A stretch of 64,000 bases of DNA, from NCBI GenBank assembly GCA_039720395.1, contig CM077828.1, forward strand, positions 26,950,717-27,014,716, written 5' to 3'. The stretch comes from Liquidambar formosana. Taxonomy: Eukaryota > Streptophyta > Magnoliopsida > Saxifragales > Altingiaceae. Position numbers and translations under genes: made by a program. The notes beneath the pieces were generated by a model that saw nothing but the letters and a program-made list of their open reading frames with translations, made no database searches and had not been told where the DNA came from. Shown here piece after piece: positions 58,907 through 64,000 of this stretch. Numbering within the stretch: the stretch's first letter is position 1; every line of letters starts with the position of its first letter.

Positions 58907-59560
58907 CCTCGGGGCAGAAAGGCGACGAGCGACCCCGCGAGAACATTGGCATCCTCGAGACCACCGAGGCGATATGCTTAAATTATTCTTTTTTTTACAA
59001 AAAGTTTCATTCCTTACAAAAAAGAGGTGAGCGCTCGAATCAGTGCTCGAGAGTCCTTTTGTAAAGCATTAACCTCGGGGCAGAAAAGCGAAATGCGACC
59101 CCGCGAGCACATTGGCATCCTCGAAACCACGGAGGAGATATTCTTTTTCTTAACAAAGTTAAATCCTTACAAAAAAGGAGGGGAGCGCTCGAATCAGTGC
59201 TCGAGAGTCCTTTTGTAAGGCATTAACCTCGGGGCAGAAAAGCGAAATGCGACCCCGCGAGAATATTGGCATCCTTGGGACCACCGAGGAGATATTCCCC
59301 CCTTCGAGACCCCGCGGGAACGCTGGCGTCCTCAAGAGCCCCAGGACCAATTTTTTTATTTTCCCGGAAGAAGCGTGCAATTCCTTACAAAACAACGCGC
59401 CAGCAAGAGTTCTTTTATACACAAGTATTTTCTTTTGTAAGAAATTGCCCGCGGGGCAAAGAGTGAGGGGCGCCCACCCGAATGGTCTCACAAGTGAGCT
59501 GGCATCCCCGAAGCCACCAAGAAGACTTGTCCAACTCACAAGAACTTTCCCTTCTACTCA
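58907..59560. repeat. Tandem repeat block, about 154-166 bp period
   Basis: CCTCGGGGCAGAAA starts at 58907, 59073 and 59227. Each unit includes GACCCCGCGAGAACATTGGC or a close form, and GCGCTCGAATCAGTGCTCGA in the first two. A diverged fourth unit continues to about 59560. Tandem subrepeats after pol are a known habit of Tat/Ogre elements and can seed satellite DNA. Confidence 0.85.
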
Positions 59561-59744
59561 AAAGAGTGAGGGCAACATAGGCAATGATGGTAAATATTGT
59601 TAGATTGCTCTGAAGCCAAGACAAATGAAAAAAAAGAGAACCAAAGGATAAAAGAAATCCTTGCATTCCAAGTATGAGTAATTACAAAAGGCTCCATTCC
59701 AATAAAAAAAATATATACAAAAAATAGCTATACAAGGACCAAGA

Positions 59745-62700
59745 CTACAAAAGGTTAGGAGAAAAGATAGCCTCCGGATCAAAGTTCGAGGGAAGCTCCC
59801 CGCGGGCTTTCTCTAACTCCTCCTTCGCCTTCGCCATCTTAGTCTTCAAGGAAACTAGGAGGAGCTCCACGTCCTTTACCTCCCGAGACAGGCCCTGCAT
59901 CGTGTCGTTCGCCCCAACAAAATTAACAAAAGCGGCGACTTTGTCCACCTCCGCGCGTAGCCAGCCCACGTCAATCTTAGCCTCTTCGAGGTCCCTGACG
60001 ACATTTGAAATAAACTTCACGCCCGAGAAGTCAAGGGACCTCGGAGACTCCTGCGTAAGCAGCTGGACTACTTTGGCAAGTGACTCGAGCAGGACCACCC
60101 TAAAGCGAGCCGAAAAGGGGCAGTCTCGAGCGAGGTCACCATACTTCGCAAAAATCCTCTCCAAGATGGAGGCCAAGGAAGATTGCACCCTATAGCCGCG
60201 AACGTCGACGCGAACGGGCTGTGAATGAACGCCTAAAGGCCAAGATGCCGCCCCATCCAAAGCAGATTTGGAGTAAGAAGGGGGAGAGGTGCCGTGGAAG
60301 TCGAGGATACGAGCCGCGGAGTGAGAAGAAGACCCTGGAAGGCTAGAGGCCAAGGCTACAAAGAAAAAATAAGTAAGGTCGTTTTGTTTTTAGAAATTCT
60401 TACTACACCAGATAAACATATGAAAGTAATAGGAAAGCAAGTTGTGCAAACCTTGAAACCCAGCAGCCCCGAAAGATGGACTGGCAGTCCCTGATGTTGC
60501 AGACTGAGCACCAGGCCTGGCCGAGAAATAAGGAGCAATCTTAGCATCTGCTTCATCTTCCTCTCCCACAAGGACGACATCAGCAGGGGCAGTAGTCTTG
60601 GCAAGAGCGATAATGGGGACGCTGGCCTCCTGTTCTGCCTTAGCCCTCACTTCAGCGTCCGCCTGCGCCTTGGCAATTGCTTCAGCCTCGACCTGGGCTT
60701 GGGCCTCAGCTGTGGCCATGGCCTCGACGTCCGCTTGGGCCCTGGCAGCAGCAGCTTCAGTCGCAGCCCTGGCTTTGGCCTCGTCCTTGGCTTTGGCCTC
60801 AGCATCTGCTTGAGCCTTGGCAGCAGCAGCCTCGGCCTCAGACCTAGCCGCGGCCTCAGCCTTGGCCTTGGCTTCAACCTCAGCCTTGGCCTCAGCCTCA
60901 GCCTCAGCCTTAGCCTTAGCTTCAGCCTCAGCCTCGGCCTTGGCTTCAGCCTCAGCCTTGGCCTTGGCTTCAGCATCAGCCTGGGCCTTGGAAGCAGCAG
61001 CCTCGACCTCAGCTCTAATCCTGGCCTCTGCCTCGGCCTTGGCCCTCTCTTCCGCAGCCCTGGCGGCGGCCTCAGCCTCGAGCCTGGCTCTTTTCTCCGA
61101 GGCCTGAGCCTTAGATTCAACCATGGCTCTCTCTTCATCAGCTTTGAGTCTAGCCTCCGTCTCAGCCTGGGCCTTATCTTCAGCCTCTGTGATTTTCATA
61201 AGGGCTTTGGTCTGGATAGGCACCTGTCTGGCCGCGACCTGAGGGTGCACAGCGGCCTCTCCAGCCAAATCAGCAGAAGACTTGGAAAAAGAGACACCCG
61301 CCTGTGGTTCGCCTATCGTGAACTCATCCTCCAAGTCGAGGTCGACGTCGATAAAGGCCGGCAGTTCACCCTCCTCATCAGATTGCACCAAGGGGTCCAT
61401 CAATTTAGCCCTCTTGGGGATAGATTCTTCGTCCTCGCTCCCTTCCCCCTGGGCACCCTCGACGACCGCGGATTTCGACTTCTTCACCAGTCTTCGCTTC
61501 CTCTTCATCAAAGGGATTTGAGAGTCTTCAGACTCTGCCTCACCTTCGTCGCCAAGAACAAGGGCGACGGGGTCCATCACGAGAGCAGGGGGAACATGCT
61601 CGTCAGTCCGGACCAAAAAGTCAACATCTTCAACCTCGTCATCCCTGACGGCATCAGAGGCAGGGCTCGACTCTAGTGCCTGGTCGACCTGACGCGCTGC
61701 GGCCTGCGCGGTCTGAAGAACTAAGGCATCAATATCTACGCCCAGGGCCTCTAGCTCTGCCATGGCACTGGAGGAAAGTGTGCCGAGAGTGGCAGCAGGT
61801 TTCTGCATAGAGCTTTCTGCCTGGAAAAGGGGAAACACACAAACTATGAAGTCGCAGAAAGAAATAAAGGAAAAAGAGAGAAAAGTACTGTTTACCTTTG
61901 AAAACTTAGGCTTTTTGGGAGCTACCGCGACATGGGGAATATGAGTGGCGGGGGCCGCCTCGGCCTGGGTCTTGCGAAGAGGAGGAATTATCTTCTCCGG
62001 TTCCTCTACTCTCTCCTTCCCTTTTCCTTTCACCTCCCTTCGAGAAGGCAACCGGAGGGAATAGTCCCCGCGATGAATCACCACGGTGGGTACTTCCTGA
62101 GGAGGCGATTTGATGAAGTCCCGGTAGGAACTGATGACCCCGGTCCAAAATTTCGCATACTCGTCAGAACAGATCCCCACGCGAGACCTTCCCGGGAAGG
62201 TAATTTTCTTGGCAATACTGTACAGGCGGGGAAGCTGAGCGACGGTAAAGCGTTTGTCTGCAGCCCCACAGTGGGCATCGCGCGGCAGAAGATGAGGGGC
62301 TCCCTGATCAAAGCCAAACTGCCTGGAGATCCGGTCCGCGTGATAAGGGACCGCTGCAGACCTATTTTCCACTACCGCGGGGAGGCTCCCTGGCAAAAGA
62401 TTCGCCAAGTACAAGGCATACACATCAGGAATTTCCCCTTGGAGTGTGGCGAACTCCACAGAAAGAGTCTCCGCGGGACAACAACTGGCCCACTTAAGGG
62501 CAGGGATGGGTGTCACGTATGGTCGCGGTATGAAGTTCTGGGCGATGTCGATATAATCACATAACTTCCTCTTTGTGAGGTCAGCCCACCGCGCCGGACG
62601 CGAGCATACTTGTGGCACTTCCTTCTTCACCTCCTTCCCCTTTTCCACAACAGTTACTATCTTAGTTGGAGGGACCTTGTACGGCAAGGGCGCGTACCCC

Positions 62701-63692
62701 TTGAAATGTTCGTACAAGAACAGTTGCAGGAATGAACTGGGGACGTAAGTGTTCACAAGGTAGCGCCCTTTGGATCTCTCCATATCAGCCTTTATCATAT
62801 CCAGGCGATAGTAAAGGGTGCCGAGGAAAAGAGGGGCCAATGCCAACCTCGTGCCCCCCGCGATTCTGATGGCCAAGGGGAACACGCGACCATTAATTCC
62901 ATCCTCTGGCCCCCCCTCGAGGACGTGCCTGCAAAGCCAGTAAGATACGAATGCCTCGAGCTCGTAGTCACTGTCCTTCCCGGCTCCCGCCCGCGGAGGA
63001 CGCTTCTTATCCCCAAAATCCTTGAAAAAGTACTTCACCCATCCTGAGAGGGTGCACTTCTTCTGCGGCCCTCCGATTTCCACCACAGCCTGGCGAAGAG
63101 CTTCGTCTGCCTTTTGCTCAGCCTCGTTGAGGACGATGCCAGACCAAGTTTCCTCGCCAAATGGAGGGAGCCAAGTCAGCACCATTACATCCTCCAAAGT
63201 TGGGGCAAATTCCCCCCACGCGGTCACGAAAGTGTGGGTCTCCGCGGACCAACGAGAAAGCAGAAATTCCAACCCCTGCTTATCCCTCTTTACATCCAAC
63301 AGCGCAGAAAGGCGGATGGACTTCAAGACCCCGGCATTGCGAAGTTTGTCCTGAGAAGCTTGGACGCTAGTCATCTCATCACTCCATGCTTTCCACCCTG
63401 TCCCAGGCTGGGAGTGAGAACCAAACTGTAGGGAACTCGCAGGGAAATCCCCCCTCTCTATACAGAAGCGTGACAGCGAGGCCGCGGAAGGAAAGATTGC
63501 TTCGCGGCTCAAGGCCTCGCCATGAGGCAGAAGCATGCGGTGCCCTGGCTTGGCAGTGGGTTTGAACTCACCCTTGTCCGCAACCTTCCAGAAAGAGTCC
63601 CGCAGAAGATGAGTGTCCTTCCAGGAGGAACGAGAGGGAACCTCGGGAACAGCACCATCTTTATGCGCATATACAGCAGATGAGGAAGCCAT
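59745..63692 (-). CDS. Antisense plant-mobile-domain-like gene inside the retrotransposon, three exons, about 1258 aa
   Basis: Minus-strand exons are 63692-61896, 61820-60452 and 60355-59745. Introns 61895-61821 (75 bp, in frame and without a stop) and 60451-60356 (96 bp) have GT..AG borders, and the phases fit. Start ATG: MASSSAVYAHKDG. The N-terminal half matches plant mobile domain style: LLSRWSAETHTFVTAWGEF then APTLEDVMVLTWLPPFGEE (about 145-180), and SYWLCRHVLEGG later. The middle is acidic. A long Ala/Glu/Lys coiled coil (KAEAEAKAEAEAEAKAKAEA type) spans roughly residues 800-975. Exon 3 gives a helical C-terminus (SILERIFAKYGDL...). Antisense ORFs of this general kind are known in Tat elements, but their function is not established. 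The host may tolerate or use it, or the element may need it; I cannot tell which. Confidence 0.8.
60356..60451 (-). other. Second intron of the antisense gene
   Basis: Donor CAAG|GTTTGC and acceptor TTTCTTTGTAG|CCTTGG. Splicing joins exon 2 (phase 1) to exon 3. Without splicing the frame ends soon after CSKNF. The paired length and phase agreement support a real intron. Confidence 0.6.
61821..61895 (-). other. In-frame 75-bp intron of the antisense gene
   Basis: Donor AAAG|GTAAAC and acceptor TTTTCCAG|GCAGAA. The 25 codons it would add (Phe/Ser-rich, SFISFCDFIVCVF) read as intron rather than protein, because hydrophobic pyrimidine-rich text precedes the acceptor. Retention would still give a full-length product. 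Confidence 0.6.
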
Positions 63693-63830
63693 TGGAATGG
63701 GGAAGAGAAGTATGAGGTTCTGAATAGAGAAGAGATAAAGATAGAGACAGAAGGGAGACGTAAAAAAAAATAACAGAGAAGACGGGTGCTCTATTTATAT
63801 TAGAGGGAGAGCAGAGGGAACGTTAGCACC
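63693..63830 (-). promoter_or_regulatory. Leader and TATA box of the antisense gene
   Basis: TATAAATA on the minus strand (63799-63792) lies about 100 bp upstream of the antisense ATG. Purine-rich leader text (on the minus strand, pyrimidine-rich) fills the gap. This suggests independent transcription from within the element. Confidence 0.5.
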
Positions 63831-64000
63831 AGAAGTCGAGGAGGGATGCGAAGCGATCCGAGCAATGATTACAGCCGTAATAACGGAGATCGAGACCGTA
63901 CCAATTTTAGCAGGGGCCAACAACCAAGTGACACGTGGGCCACGATCGGCTGATACAGATCCGGATTCACCGCTGCAGTTATGGTAGCCGCAGGCGGGAG
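63831..64000. other. Element interior to the window edge
   Basis: Nothing recognised. No polypurine tract and no match to the left LTR was seen, so the element continues beyond the window. Confidence 0.4.

Larger units (their letters stand above)
51546..64000 (+). mobile_element. Tat/Ogre-type Ty3/gypsy LTR retrotransposon, right part beyond the window
   Basis: Order seen: 5' LTR, primer binding site, gag-protease, RT, RNase H, second RNase H, two H2C2 modules, integrase, tandem repeats, then a large antisense gene. The second (archaeal-type) RNase H and the long region with an antisense gene downstream of integrase are hallmarks of the Tat branch. All sense and antisense frames are open over long distances, which suggests a recent and possibly still mobile copy. 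The 3' LTR and polypurine tract lie beyond 64000, so LTR identity and the target duplication cannot be checked. It lies downstream of, and may interrupt, the kinase gene. Its base composition is clearly more GC-rich than the surroundings. Confidence 0.9.

Noticed and set aside
58907..59560. CRISPR-like spaced repeats
   Set aside because: Repeat and spacer lengths do not fit, the genome is a plant, and the block is the tandem-repeat region of the retrotransposon.
60699..61676. Long plus-strand frame rich in Leu/Gly/Ser over the antisense gene
   Set aside because: It is the mirror of the Ala/Glu/Lys coiled-coil coding repeat on the minus strand. Its composition follows from the repeat and it has no domain.

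Overview
The window reads as nuclear DNA of a eudicot plant, probably woody, though I cannot name the species. It has AT-rich spacers, plant-type GT..AG introns, a CC-NB-LRR resistance gene with repeated LRR exons, a CDPK-related kinase fragment, Helitrons, Tourist-like and hAT MITEs, and a Ty3/gypsy element with plant-only features.

Layout. (1) 496-2152: a non-autonomous Helitron. (2) 6326-14015, minus strand: one apparently intact CC-NB-LRR gene. It has five exons, all introns in phase 0, and a predicted protein of about 1458 aa ending in an acidic tail built from 16-residue repeats. (3) 14.1-30.2 kb: debris from repeated duplication of the NLR locus. There are five copies of the NLR leader/promoter, of which only two are followed by coding sequence, and long paired segments (about 16.5-17.3 with 24.8-25.6 kb; about 18.5-19.5 with 28.6-30.2 kb). 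A second Helitron (20725-23686) and a 581-bp MITE (17405-17985) sit in this debris, and paralogous empty sites elsewhere in the window show both insertions. A two-exon fragment of a phosphoglycerate-mutase-like gene (26900-27723) abuts an orphan CC-domain fragment (27875-28147). (4) 30.9-34.3 and 39.2-44.5 kb: two degraded NLR paralogues with stops, lost splice sites and missing 5' exons. (5) 48011-50912, plus strand: four exons covering most of the C-lobe of a CDPK-related kinase, with no N-lobe exon in the window. (6) about 51.5 kb to the window end: a large Tat/Ogre-type Ty3/gypsy retrotransposon cut off by the window edge. It carries a 5' LTR, PBS, gag-protease, pol with two RNase H domains and two H2C2 zinc-finger modules, a tandem-repeat block, and a complete antisense gene with its own TATA box.

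The most interesting system is that antisense gene (59745-63692, minus strand). It is predicted to have three exons and about 1258 aa: a plant-mobile-domain-like N-terminal half, an acidic middle, a long Ala/Glu/Lys coiled coil and a conserved-looking helical C-terminus. Because it runs against the element, its introns cannot be spliced from the sense genomic RNA and so should survive retrotransposition.

The NLR part is a birth-and-death cluster. One gene looks functional, two copies have decayed, and many orphan promoters and fragments remain. Splice sites, domains and breakpoints were read by eye; no search, alignment or expression data were available.
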